DNA from: Candidatus Gottesmanbacteria bacterium
GTDB lineage: Bacteria > Patescibacteriota > Microgenomatia > UBA10105 > UBA927
Length of the DNA stretch: 16,774 bases
Direction of reading: 5' to 3'
NCBI GenBank assembly: GCA_016199185.1
Contig: JACQHE010000022.1
Location: 1 to 16,774 of the forward strand
Position numbers and translations under genes: made by a program. The notes beneath the pieces were generated by a model. It saw only the letters and a list, made by a program, of their open reading frames with translations. It did not search any database and was not told the origin of the DNA. Shown here piece after piece: positions 1-6,488 of this stretch; position 1 is the first letter of the stretch, and every line of letters starts with the position of its first letter.

Positions 1-2
1 AG

Positions 3-476
3 CTTTCCGATTTTGGTGAGCAGCTTCGGGAGAAGCAGCGCGTCAAGCGGCTCTACGGAGTTTTGGAAAAGCAGTTTCGGCGGATCTATGCCCGGGCGCG
101 CAAATGGCGGGGAAACACCGGCGAGAAGCTTTTGGAGTTTTTGGAGCGGCGGGTGGATAACACGCTGTATCGCGCGGTGTTGGCACCGACGCGCTCGGGG
201 GCGCGTCAGTACGTGTCTCATGGTCATGTATTGGTGAACGGGCACAAGGTCACCATTCCGTCTTATGAGGTAGAGGCGGGTGACGTGATTACCCTGGGTG
301 CCAAAGGCCTTGAAATTCCTGCAGTCAAAAAGCTTTTAGAAGGAACACCGGAGGAGCAGTTGCCGGAGTGGATTGAGCGCAAAGGTCCGGTGGCAAAGGT
401 CGGGAGGCTCCCTGGGAGAGGCGATATTAAAGAAGACGTGAACGAGCAGCTTATTGTCGAACATTATTCACGGTAA
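3..476 (+). CDS. rpsD: 30S ribosomal protein S4, 5'-truncated by the window edge
   Basis: S4 is a primary 16S rRNA-binding protein that starts assembly of the 30S subunit body and in many bacteria also autoregulates its operon. The frame is open from base 3, so the N-terminal zinc/16S-binding part lies outside the window. Visible first is the family-typical SDFGEQLREKQRVKRLYGVLEKQF segment in two blocks (SDFGEQLREKQ, then RVKRLYGVLEKQFRR), followed by LLEFLERRVDNTLYRAVLAPTR, which opens the S4 RNA-binding domain, with ARQYVSHGHVLVNG as its core. The C-terminus contains GDIKEDVNEQLIVEHYSR, normal for S4. The gene leads into rpoA across a repeat-filled spacer, the usual rpsD-rpoA-rplQ order. 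An internal ATG at 63 is not the true start, because conserved residues extend upstream of it. Confidence 0.97.
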   Translation, partial: LSDFGEQLREKQRVKRLYGVLEKQFRRIYARARKWRGNTGEKLLEFLERRVDNTLYRAVLAPTRSGARQYVSHGHVLVNGHKVTIPSYEVEAGDVITLGAKGLEIPAVKKLLEGTPEEQLPEWIERKGPVAKVGRLPGRGDIKEDVNEQLIVEHYSR

Positions 477-483
477 AGGGGGA

Positions 484-555
484 GTGATGCGTGAATGAGG
501 GATGAGTGAATGAGTTTTTACCCATTCACCCATTCACTCAGTAACCCATTCACTT
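484..555. repeat. Intergenic palindromic simple-word repeat, family A copy 1
   Basis: The rpsD-rpoA spacer is built from variations of the words gtgaatgag/gatgagtgaatgag (left arm, about 491-514) and their near-complement acccattcac/cattcactcag (right arm, about 519-555), around a short T-run. The two arms could fold into a long imperfect hairpin. Three similar copies lie at 4899-4976, 5394-5447 and 8428-8510. The repeat runs right up to the rpoA start codon and leaves no Shine-Dalgarno sequence. Function unknown; it resembles in style the tandem heptamer repeats of cyanobacteria, but homology is not claimed. Confidence 0.8.
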
Positions 556-1482
556 ATGTATATGCAGGAGCCAACATTTAAAATCAAAACAGAGGTAGAT
601 AAGCCCGATTACGGGTTGTTTGTGATCGAGCCCCTGGAGCAGGGGTACGGCCAGACGTTGGGCAATAGCCTGCGCCGCGTGCTCCTCACGTCTCTGCCGG
701 GTGCGGCGATCACGTCGGTAAAAATTAACGGTGTTTCCCATCAGTTCACGTCCGTGCCGGGGCTCAAAGAAGACATCGTGGAACTGCTGTTAAATCTTAA
801 GAAGGTTCGCCTGAATATTCCTTCCGACGAGCCGGTGACCCTGACCCTCTCCAAAAAAGGCCCGGGAGAAGTGACCGCAGGGGATATCGAAGCACCTGCG
901 GGGGTCACCGTCATCAACCCGGGAGTGGGCTTGGGTACCCTGGGGGACAAAAAAGCAAGCCTTGTGATGGAAATGAGGGCAGAGCGAGGGTACGGGTACG
1001 CTGCAGCGGATGAAAAAAGGGTCGAGGAGATCGGCCGGATTCCGGTTTCTGCGCTGTTCTCGCCGGTGGTGCGCGTCAATTACCGGGTCGAGGCAACCCG
1101 TGTGGGCCGGATGACCAATTTGGATAAGTTGGTCATGGAGATCTGGACCGACGGGACGATGCTGCCGTTTGAAGCGCTCCGGGAGGCTGCCAAGCTTTTG
1201 GTATCCTACTTTCTCCAGATCGTGGAGCCAAAAGCCGCCGGTACAGCGGAAAGCGTGGTCGTATCACCCACGGTTTCTGATGAAGTGCTCAAGATGAGGG
1301 TTGAGGAGTTGGATATCCCGACCCGGATCGTCAATGCACTCGGTAACGGTGGCATCGAGACGGTCGGGCAGCTTCTAGGCACTCCCAGAACCGATCTCAT
1401 GAAGATCAAAAATCTCGGCACCAAATCGCTTTCTCTTGTGGAGGAGAAATTGCGCGAAAAAGGAGTTGCGTTAACTGTATAG
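556..1482 (+). CDS. rpoA: DNA-directed RNA polymerase subunit alpha
   Basis: The alpha subunit dimerises to nucleate RNA polymerase assembly and contacts promoter UP elements and activators through its C-terminal domain. The 308-residue protein has both domains. The N-terminal domain shows the dimerisation signature EPLEQGYGQTLGNSLRRVLL near residues 24-44 and SLPGAAITSVKINGVSHQF after it. The C-terminal domain carries the helix-hairpin-helix ELDIPTRIVNALGNGGIETVGQLL and ends in KSLSLVEEKLREKGVAL. Two in-frame ATGs compete (556 and 562); both follow repeat DNA and neither has an SD. Downstream comes rplQ across another repeat-filled spacer. Length is normal for the family. Confidence 0.98.
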   Translation: MYMQEPTFKIKTEVDKPDYGLFVIEPLEQGYGQTLGNSLRRVLLTSLPGAAITSVKINGVSHQFTSVPGLKEDIVELLLNLKKVRLNIPSDEPVTLTLSKKGPGEVTAGDIEAPAGVTVINPGVGLGTLGDKKASLVMEMRAERGYGYAAADEKRVEEIGRIPVSALFSPVVRVNYRVEATRVGRMTNLDKLVMEIWTDGTMLPFEALREAAKLLVSYFLQIVEPKAAGTAESVVVSPTVSDEVLKMRVEELDIPTRIVNALGNGGIETVGQLLGTPRTDLMKIKNLGTKSLSLVEEKLREKGVALTV

Positions 1483-1545
1483 TCTTCAGACGTCAGTCTT
1501 CAGTCGTCAGACGGTCTGATAGCTGATAGCTGATGACTGACAGCT
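1483..1545. repeat. Intergenic palindromic simple-word repeat, family B (rpoA-rplQ spacer)
   Basis: The whole spacer consists of short words. The left arm repeats cttcag/gtcag (cttcagacgtcag, cttcagtcgtcag); the right arm repeats ctgatag and ctgat/gactgacag. The right arm is near the reverse complement of the left, so the RNA can form an imperfect hairpin around the middle ggtct. The design is that of family A with different words: two opposed arms ending a few bases before an ATG (here cagcttttATG, compare cagtaacttttATG before recA). Confidence 0.75.
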
Positions 1546-1548
1546 TTT

Positions 1549-1920
1549 ATGCGTCATTCTGTATTCGGTCGGAAATTATCTCGCACCAAAAACGAGCGCC
1601 GCCGGCTGCTACAGGGCCTGGCGCGTGAGCTCATCCGTCGCGGCTCGATCCGTACGACCATGGCCCGCGCCAAAGCAGTTCGACCGCTTGTTGAGAAACT
1701 CGTGGTTCGGGCAAAAAAGGGAACGAGCGCTGGCAAGAGTGCGATCAAGCGGGTCTTAAGCGATAAACAGACGGAGAAGCTTCTTCTGGGTGACGCGCAG
1801 ACCCGTTTCGCCGCGCGCGGGAGCGGGTTTACCCGAATCATCAAATTAGGCCCGCGTACCGGGGACGCAGCAGAAGAAGCGATACTGCAGTTCATCTATG
1901 ACAAAACCAACCAAAGCTAA
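1549..1920 (+). CDS. rplQ: 50S ribosomal protein L17
   Basis: L17 binds 23S rRNA near the exit tunnel. The 123-residue protein opens with the diagnostic MRHSVFGRKLSRTKNERRRL and continues with LARELIRRGSIRTTMARAKAVRPLVEKLV, the conserved core. The C-terminal part has TRIIKLGPRTGDAAEEAILQFI, also typical. The reading frame runs 23 bases into rplM, so the two genes are probably translationally coupled. No SD precedes the ATG; the spacer is repeat DNA ending in a T-run. Length is standard for the family. Confidence 0.98.
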   Translation: MRHSVFGRKLSRTKNERRRLLQGLARELIRRGSIRTTMARAKAVRPLVEKLVVRAKKGTSAGKSAIKRVLSDKQTEKLLLGDAQTRFAARGSGFTRIIKLGPRTGDAAEEAILQFIYDKTNQS

Positions 1921-2308
1921 AGACATCACCCGCTCCTGGCATCTTTTTGATGTCAAAGGTAAGGTGTTGGGTCGGGCAGCGACGCAAATCGCTCATGCAC
2001 TTATGGGGAAAGCCAAGCCTTACTTTGTACGTCATTTGGATTGCGGCGACCACGTGGTCGTGATCAACGCGGCTCACGTTGCTGTCACGGGAAAGAAAGA
2101 ATCCGATAAGCTTTATACGAAATATTCAGGTTTTCCCGGAGGATTAAAATCCAAAGCATTATGGCAGGTGCGCAAAGAAAAGCCAGGTAAGCTTATTCGT
2201 AGTGCCGTCTACGGCATGTTGCCCAAAAACAAATTGCGCGACAGGTTGATCACTCGTCTGTACGTATATCCGGAATCTGATCACCCATATAAGGAGAAAT
2301 TTGCCTAG
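1898..2308 (+). CDS. rplM: 50S ribosomal protein L13
   Basis: L13 is an early-assembly 23S rRNA-binding protein. The 136-residue product shows the N-terminal RSWHLFDVKGKVLGRAATQIA segment, then GDHVVVINAAHVAVTGKK with YTKYSGFPGGLK, and the late motif VYGMLPKNKLRDR followed by LYVYPESDHPY. All are hallmarks of L13. The start overlaps the end of rplQ by 23 bases, with no SD, indicating coupled translation. rpsI follows, the usual rplM-rpsI pair. Confidence 0.98.
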   Translation: MTKPTKAKDITRSWHLFDVKGKVLGRAATQIAHALMGKAKPYFVRHLDCGDHVVVINAAHVAVTGKKESDKLYTKYSGFPGGLKSKALWQVRKEKPGKLIRSAVYGMLPKNKLRDRLITRLYVYPESDHPYKEKFA

Positions 2309-2342
2309 TGCTGTCGGATCCAGTCTTTCTCATGAGACTCAT

Positions 2343-2768
2343 ATGACTTCATCAGACTCATTATCTTATTACGAAGCCGTCGGCCGCAGGCGCGAAGCGA
2401 CGGCTCGTGTCCGTCTCTATGTAGGAGAAACGGAAATAGCCAAAGGCGCGATTCTCGTCAACGGCCGGCCGGTGGAGCGGTATTTCCCCGGCGAAGTGTA
2501 CAAAAAGATGTATCTGGAGCCGTTTCGCACCACCAACACCATGAACCGGTTTGCCGTAAGCATCAAAGTATCAGGCGGCGGTTTATCCGGGCAGTTGGGT
2601 GCCGTCATTCATGGCATTTCGTGGGCGCTTGAGAAAGTGGATAAGGAAAAGTTTCGCCCGATTCTTAAGAAACGCGGTTTTATGACCCGTGACCCCCGCG
2701 CCAAAGAGCGCCGCAAAGCCGGCCGAGCCGGGAAAGCAAGAGCGCGCAAGCAATCTCCTAAGAGATAA
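2343..2768 (+). CDS. rpsI: 30S ribosomal protein S9
   Basis: S9 reaches the P-site tRNA with its basic C-terminal tail. From the ATG at 2343 the protein is 141 residues. It shows YYEAVGRRREATARVRL at the N-terminus, ILVNGRPVERYFP, then SGGGLSGQLGAVIHGISWAL, and the family-typical end FMTRDPRAKERRKAGRAGKARAR with a basic tail ending in KR. A longer version from TTG at 2301 is possible: an AAGGAG lies only four bases before it, inside the rplM end. I prefer 2343 because S9 conservation begins just after it and the SD spacing to the TTG is short. Last gene of the ribosomal block. Confidence 0.96.
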   Translation: MTSSDSLSYYEAVGRRREATARVRLYVGETEIAKGAILVNGRPVERYFPGEVYKKMYLEPFRTTNTMNRFAVSIKVSGGGLSGQLGAVIHGISWALEKVDKEKFRPILKKRGFMTRDPRAKERRKAGRAGKARARKQSPKR

Positions 2769-3028
2769 TTTTAGCGCGCTCGCAGCCCCGAACCGCTGCT
2801 CTTGCGACGCGAGGCCGTAGGCCTCGGGAGTAAGTAAGGCTGGTTCTGGGGCAAGAGCCCGCAAACAAAGCCCGAAGCGGTAAAGTAAGTTTCCCCAGCT
2901 TTCCCTTACCTCCCTATATTCACCGGATGCGGTAAGATTTTTTGATGGACGGTCCTCCTGAAAAAAGTTCGATCCTTCCCTCGAGCTTTCGCTTAAAAAA
3001 TCTTTTCCGGTTCGAGCCAAAAACCTGA
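2769..3028. other. Non-coding stretch with nested inverted repeats (possible structured RNA or terminator region)
   Basis: No convincing gene lies here. Nested complementary arms are visible: 2792-2797 (accgct) with 2876-2881 (agcggt); 2798-2805 (gctcttgc) with 2851-2858 (gcaagagc); and a compact hairpin 2810-2816 (cgaggcc) / 2820-2826 (ggcctcg) with loop gta. An alternative arm 2785-2794 pairs with 2842-2852 with one bulge, and would cross the second pairing as a pseudoknot. Farther on, the 10-base arms aagatttttt (2934-2943) and aaaaaatctt (2995-3004) are exact complements. The block may hold the terminator of the ribosomal operon, a small RNA, or a decayed repeat. Confidence 0.45.
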
Positions 3029-3034
3029 TATAAT
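3029..3034 (+). promoter_or_regulatory. Extended -10 promoter element of the APH-family gene, leaderless configuration
   Basis: The sequence tgaTATAATtttagATG carries a perfect TATAAT (3029-3034) preceded by TG one base upstream (3026-3027), the extended -10 form. The start codon follows five bases later, so transcription would begin at or within the ATG. No good -35 is seen, as expected for extended -10 promoters. Confidence 0.65.
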
Positions 3035-3039
3035 TTTAG

Positions 3040-3993
3040 ATGATGAAGCAACAGTACTCAATCAGTAACGATAAAATCGAAAAAATTCTCACAAAGTATA
3101 ATTTGGGAGTCCTTAAATCCTGCGTTCCAATAAAAGTAGGATTAATCAATCCTGCTTTTCTCATCAATGATCTCTATGTTTTAAGGATTGATAAAAGTGA
3201 TCATCTCAAAAACATACAGGGTCATGACACCCGTTTTGAAAGGGAGGCGTTTCTTTACAACTTGCTTCCAAAAAGAGGTATACCTACCCCACAATGCTTG
3301 GGATTTGATTCTTCTGGCGAAATAATTCCAGAGAAATACATAATTGTTTCCTACATTAAAGGGACTTCTCTATCAGATGGGTTTAGGAATCTCGATAAAG
3401 AGACCCAACAGAAACTTTCATTTCAAATGGGAGAGGTCATTAGAAAAATTCACGACATTACTCCCGATGACTTAAACGGAAGTGGACTATTTGGCCCAAA
3501 AAGTGGTTGGAAAACGTTATACGAGAAAGAATTTGCTTTCTATTTAGAAGAAGCAATAAAAGGAAAATATTTCTTGCCGGAAGTCGAAGAAGAAATTAAA
3601 AAGACATTTCAGCAATTTCAAAGCCATATTTCAGATTTAGAGAATGAACTTCGACTTGTCCATTCTGATTTTAGTGTCAGCAATATTCAGATAAATGATG
3701 GCAAAATTGTCGGAATTTTTGATTTTGAATGGTCCCATATTGGTGATCCATTATGGGATTTACAAAAACTATCAATAAAATTTCAGCTGGGTAATGGATT
3801 CAGTGTAAGAAATTTTCTCAGAGGATACGGCATGGAAAATCCGACAAAAGAAGAACGGATTCGAGTAAAAATGTATACCTTGCATCAAGGTTTGTGGGAA
3901 ATCTGGGCTACAAAAACACAATTGTTTCCGTTTGGAGAAAAAGAAATTAAGGAAGGACAGCAGTTAGTAAATTCAGTAATTGCTCTAGAATAA
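3040..3993 (+). CDS. Aminoglycoside phosphotransferase-family (APH/choline kinase fold) protein
   Basis: The product (317 residues) belongs to the APH kinase superfamily, which transfers phosphate from ATP to small molecules such as aminoglycosides, choline or homoserine. The catalytic motif HSDFSVSN is at about 208-215 (Asp210 as general base, Asn215 for metal) and the metal-binding Asp228 in GIFDFEW at about 225-231. The N-lobe has the family-like VLRIDK at about 47-52 and FEREAFLYNLL at about 66-76. The substrate cannot be told; drug resistance should not be assumed. The gene is visibly A+T-richer than the ribosomal genes before it and recA after it, and has its own promoter, which suggests horizontal transfer. 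A second ATG at 3043 is an equally possible start. Confidence 0.85.
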   Translation: MMKQQYSISNDKIEKILTKYNLGVLKSCVPIKVGLINPAFLINDLYVLRIDKSDHLKNIQGHDTRFEREAFLYNLLPKRGIPTPQCLGFDSSGEIIPEKYIIVSYIKGTSLSDGFRNLDKETQQKLSFQMGEVIRKIHDITPDDLNGSGLFGPKSGWKTLYEKEFAFYLEEAIKGKYFLPEVEEEIKKTFQQFQSHISDLENELRLVHSDFSVSNIQINDGKIVGIFDFEWSHIGDPLWDLQKLSIKFQLGNGFSVRNFLRGYGMENPTKEERIRVKMYTLHQGLWEIWATKTQLFPFGEKEIKEGQQLVNSVIALE

Positions 3994-4066
3994 TTTTAGG
4001 GACGGTCTTTGAAAAAGCTGTTAGAACAATCCAAATAGAAAGCAGTTTTTACTCCGGCGTATTGTA

Positions 4067-4819
4067 TTATGATAGCACGGATTTAAGTTTTTCATTGAGT
4101 TTCAAAATCGGAAAAATATCTTCAGGATAAAGGGAAATAAGCTTCAGTTTATATTTTTGAACCAACCTCAGTTTTTTCTTCATGAGAGCGTCGTATCTTT
4201 TTAACTGATTGTGTAACCCGAAAAATTCAACTAAGGTGTTTCCTATTTTAAAGTCAGCAGTGAAACGGGTACGTAGATACGGCACGCTGCGTTCGTGGGC
4301 TATTCTTTTAGCAGTGAGCCAATCGTCAATAATTTTTTCGGCGAGAGAATCACATTTATGTCCATCATTGGCTACATATTTTTTTGCAAAAAGCACGGGG
4401 TTGGGTGAAAAACCTGCTTTTCTGATAGAATTATTCCATGTTCCAAAATTTCTGAAAAAGGATCCATACATGGACATGAAATCTCTTTTTGTCGGTATTC
4501 TTTTATATTGCGCATAAAAATCTTTCAACAGCGCTATAAGATGATTTCTCGAATACTTGGGTTTTAGGTTTTTACTGTTATTTATTCCTCCTTTAATAGA
4601 AGCAAGACGACGTTCATCTGCGGTTAGTTTACCAAATCCTTTGTTATAGCTCTGAGCCACCAAATGCCTACGTTGTTTATCGGTAAGCCGAATTCCACGA
4701 GTGTAATAGAAAGCTGTTCCTAATCCGATAGTAAGGATTTTAGCAATTTCTCTATGACTTTTTCCCTCACGTCGTAATCGTTTCGCTTCCTTTTGGACTT
4801 CCGTTGCTATCGCTTTCAT
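4067..4819 (-). CDS. Putative DNA endonuclease: HTH + HNH-associated repeat + PD-(D/E)XK-like core
   Basis: 250 residues. Residues 8-40 look like a resolvase/homing-type helix-turn-helix (EGKSHREIAKILTIGLGT). Residues 92-138 match the homing-endonuclease-associated repeat, with LIALLKDFYAQYKRIPTKRD followed by FGTWNNSIRKAGFSPN. Residues 156-236 resemble a PD-(D/E)XK nuclease core: DSLAEKIIDDWL (Glu161), TADFKIG (Asp189) and LVEFFG (Glu198); the usual Lys after the last Glu is not obvious. Such domains are seen in homing endonucleases and related mobile nucleases. The gene is A+T-rich and is alone on the minus strand, convergent with the APH gene. Its ATG starts one base after the 3' end of a tRNA-Pro on the same strand, with no SD. 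Domain calls come from pattern recall only. Confidence 0.7.
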   Translation of the reverse strand: MKAIATEVQKEAKRLRREGKSHREIAKILTIGLGTAFYYTRGIRLTDKQRRHLVAQSYNKGFGKLTADERRLASIKGGINNSKNLKPKYSRNHLIALLKDFYAQYKRIPTKRDFMSMYGSFFRNFGTWNNSIRKAGFSPNPVLFAKKYVANDGHKCDSLAEKIIDDWLTAKRIAHERSVPYLRTRFTADFKIGNTLVEFFGLHNQLKRYDALMKKKLRLVQKYKLKLISLYPEDIFPILKLNEKLKSVLS

Positions 4820-4820
4820 G

Positions 4821-4894
4821 TCGGGGTGGCCGGTCCCGCCCCGGCAACCTCTCGCACCCCATGCGAGTGCGCTAGCTTATTGCGCCACACCCCG
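4821..4894 (-). tRNA. tRNA-Pro(GGG), with non-canonical D and T loops
   Basis: A full 74-nt cloverleaf folds on the minus strand. The acceptor is CGGGGTG/CACCCCG with discriminator A; the D stem is GCGC/GCGC; the anticodon stem CTCGC/GCGAG holds loop ATGGGGT (anticodon GGG, G37); variable loop AGGTT; T stem GCCGG/CCGGC. Every stem pairs perfectly, and the C1 start with G37 is typical of bacterial tRNA-Pro. No CCA is encoded. Oddities: the T loop is GGCGGGA instead of TTCRANY, and the D loop AATAAGCTA has GC where GG (18-19) is expected, so the normal elbow contacts are lost. It could be functional, decayed or remodelled by a neighbouring mobile gene. The endonuclease ATG lies one base downstream. 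Confidence 0.85.
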
Positions 4895-4898
4895 TGTT

Positions 4899-4976
4899 GA
4901 GTGATAGGTTGCTGGGTGATGCGTTAATGGGTTAATGCGTTTAACCCGTTCACTCATTCACTTATCCCTCATTACA
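4899..4976. repeat. Intergenic palindromic simple-word repeat, family A copy 2
   Basis: Left arm gtgatagg, gggtgatgcg, ttaatgggttaatgcg (4901-4939) faces right arm ttaacccgttcactcattcac and ttatccctcatt (4941-4977). Same words and layout as 484-555, 5394-5447 and 8428-8510. It lies between the tRNA 5' end and the promoter of the four-helix gene. Confidence 0.78.
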
Positions 4977-4980
4977 CTCC

Positions 4981-5009
4981 TTGCATTTTATCACAACCTG
5001 TAGCAGAAT
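4981..5009 (+). promoter_or_regulatory. Sigma-70-like promoter of the four-helix-bundle gene, leaderless configuration
   Basis: A -35 TTGCAT (4981-4986) and -10 CAGAAT (5004-5009) are separated by 17 bases. The GTG start codon at 5016 comes six bases after the -10, so the transcript would start at the codon itself. The -10 matches TATAAT only partly. Confidence 0.45.
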
Positions 5010-5015
5010 AGGGGC

Positions 5016-5396
5016 GTGGCATCTGATTTTACCGATCTTGATGCGTGGAAGTTGTCTCACGAGTTGATGCTGGATGTTTACCTATTTGTTACGTTCCTGC
5101 CTCCGTCAGAAAAATATAAGCGTGTTGATCAGCTAGAACGATCGTCTTCTTCAATACCTGCCAACATTGCGGAAGGATATGGAAGATTCTATTTTCTTGA
5201 GAATATATCGTTTTGTAGAAACGCGCGAGGGTCTCTTTCGGAAACCAAGAATCACATTATTGCAGCAAAAGACTTACGTCAGGCGCCGGCAGATGAATGC
5301 GAGAAGCTTATAGATAAATGTGATACCTTAAGGAGGGTATTAAACGGGTACATCAGATTTCTTAAAAAGCAAAAGGCGGGGAACGATGAATCATGA
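5016..5396 (+). CDS. Four-helix-bundle protein of the S23 / 23S rRNA intervening-sequence protein family
   Basis: 126 residues with the family signature: FTDLDAWKLSHELMLDVY near the N-terminus, then DQLERSSSSIPANIAEGYGR (about 43-62), FLENISFCRNARGSLSETKNHI and a last helix KCDTLRRVLNGYIRFLKKQ. The fold is a small pentamer-forming four-helix bundle, first found encoded in insertions of 23S rRNA genes; biochemical function is unknown, and it is common near mobile DNA in CPR genomes. Here it is a free-standing gene, not inside rRNA. Start GTG at 5016 is chosen because it gives the family-typical beginning and fits a leaderless promoter. Its stop codon opens the repeat that separates it from recA. 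Confidence 0.88.
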   Translation: MASDFTDLDAWKLSHELMLDVYLFVTFLPPSEKYKRVDQLERSSSSIPANIAEGYGRFYFLENISFCRNARGSLSETKNHIIAAKDLRQAPADECEKLIDKCDTLRRVLNGYIRFLKKQKAGNDES

Positions 5397-5447
5397 GTGA
5401 ATGGCGTTAACCCATTCACTCGTTCACTCATTCACCCAGTAACTTTT
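5394..5447. repeat. Intergenic palindromic simple-word repeat, family A copy 3
   Basis: gagtgaatggcgttaa faces cccattcactcgttcactcattcaccc and ends cagtaacttttATG at recA. The right end cagtaactttt is shared with copy 4 (8501-8511). The repeat fills the whole spacer between the four-helix gene and recA, so the recA start has no SD. Confidence 0.78.
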
Positions 5448-6485
5448 ATGCCAACAGACCCAAAACTCGCCGCAATTCGCCTCGCCATGGATCAGATAGA
5501 GAAGCAGTACGGTAAGGGTTCCATCATGAAGCTCGGCGAGCAGACCGCAGGAAAACTTACTATTGACGTTATCTCTACCGGCATTCTCCCCTTAGATCTA
5601 GGCCTTGGGGTTGGCGGTTTGCCGCGGGGGAGGGTCGTTGAAATCTACGGCCCTGAAGCATCCGGCAAAACCACGGTGTGTCTTTCCGTCATTGCGGAAG
5701 CACAAAAATCAGGCGGCGTGGCAGCATTCATTGACGCCGAACATGCGCTTGATCCGCAGTGGGCAGAGATTTTGGGCGTCAAACTTGATGACCTTCTCAT
5801 CTCTCAACCCGATACCGGCGAGCAGGCTCTCGAGATTGCCGAGACCTTAATCCGAAGCGGCGGCATTGATGTTATTGTTATCGATTCAGTGGCGGCTTTG
5901 GTTCCCAGAGCGGAAATTGAAGGCGAGATGGGAGACAGCATGATGGGCGTCCACGCGCGGCTCATGTCCCAGGCTCTCCGAAAATTGACGGCGGTCATAT
6001 CCAAGTCCAAAACGATCGTGATTTTTACCAATCAGCTCCGCCAGAAAATCGGCGTCATGTTCGGTAATCCCGAGACGACAACCGGCGGGATGGCGCTCAA
6101 GTTCTATGCGAGTATCCGGATGGACTCGCGCAAAATTGAAACGCTCAAGGACGGGGATCGCGTCATCGGAAGCCGCCACCGCGTGCGGATTGTCAAAAAT
6201 AAGGTCTCCCCACCGTTTCGCGTGGCCGAGTTTGACGTCATGCATGACGGCATCTCTAAGGAAGGGGGCTTGATTGACGTCGGGCTTGAACTTTCGGTTC
6301 TTTCCAAGTCCGGAGCCTTCCTCAAATACGGGCAACAGATGCTCGGACAGGGCAGGGAAGCGGCAAAGCTTTTCCTCAAGGAAAATGGGAAGCTCACAAA
6401 AGAGATCACCGACGCCATTTGGAAAGCTGTCAAAACCGGGGCTGCCCACACCAAAGTCGCCATGGGTGTAGAGGAGGAAGAATAA
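5448..6485 (+). CDS. recA: Recombinase RecA
   Basis: RecA forms ATP-dependent filaments on single-stranded DNA, drives strand exchange and stimulates LexA-type cleavage. The 345-residue protein starts MPTDPKLAAIRLAMDQIEKQ; an upstream in-frame ATG at 5397 would translate repeat DNA and is rejected. Walker A GPEASGKTT is at about 68-76, followed by FIDAEHALDPQWA and the Walker B strand VIVIDSVAALVPRAEIEGE. The L2 DNA-binding loop is within TNQLRQKIGVMFGNPETTTGG, in two parts TNQLRQKIG and NPETTTGG. The C-terminus is acidic (VEEEE), as is normal. recX begins three bases after the stop. Confidence 0.99.
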   Translation: MPTDPKLAAIRLAMDQIEKQYGKGSIMKLGEQTAGKLTIDVISTGILPLDLGLGVGGLPRGRVVEIYGPEASGKTTVCLSVIAEAQKSGGVAAFIDAEHALDPQWAEILGVKLDDLLISQPDTGEQALEIAETLIRSGGIDVIVIDSVAALVPRAEIEGEMGDSMMGVHARLMSQALRKLTAVISKSKTIVIFTNQLRQKIGVMFGNPETTTGGMALKFYASIRMDSRKIETLKDGDRVIGSRHRVRIVKNKVSPPFRVAEFDVMHDGISKEGGLIDVGLELSVLSKSGAFLKYGQQMLGQGREAAKLFLKENGKLTKEITDAIWKAVKTGAAHTKVAMGVEEEE

Positions 6486-6488
6486 TAC

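Noticed and set aside
484..555. Family-A repeats as a CRISPR array
   Set aside because: Words are too short, contiguous and opposed; no repeat-spacer pattern and no cas genes.
2583..3020. 145-codon open frame on the minus strand
   Set aside because: It covers the rpsI 3' end and the non-coding stretch, crosses the hairpins, has no family resemblance and lacks a promoter or SD; open by G+C-rich composition.
3040..3993. Aminoglycoside resistance gene
   Set aside because: Only the general kinase motifs are visible; the APH fold includes many unrelated kinases, so resistance is not supported.
3994..4066. Terminator between the APH and endonuclease genes
   Set aside because: Only weak complementarity (aaaaagctg versus cagttttt) with a long loop; not strong enough to call.
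4067..4894. Group I intron with homing endonuclease in the tRNA
   Set aside because: The tRNA is uninterrupted and the gene lies outside it; no intron core is seen.
5886..6449. 187-codon minus-strand frame opposite recA
   Set aside because: Lies wholly inside recA and mirrors its codons; no independent start signal.
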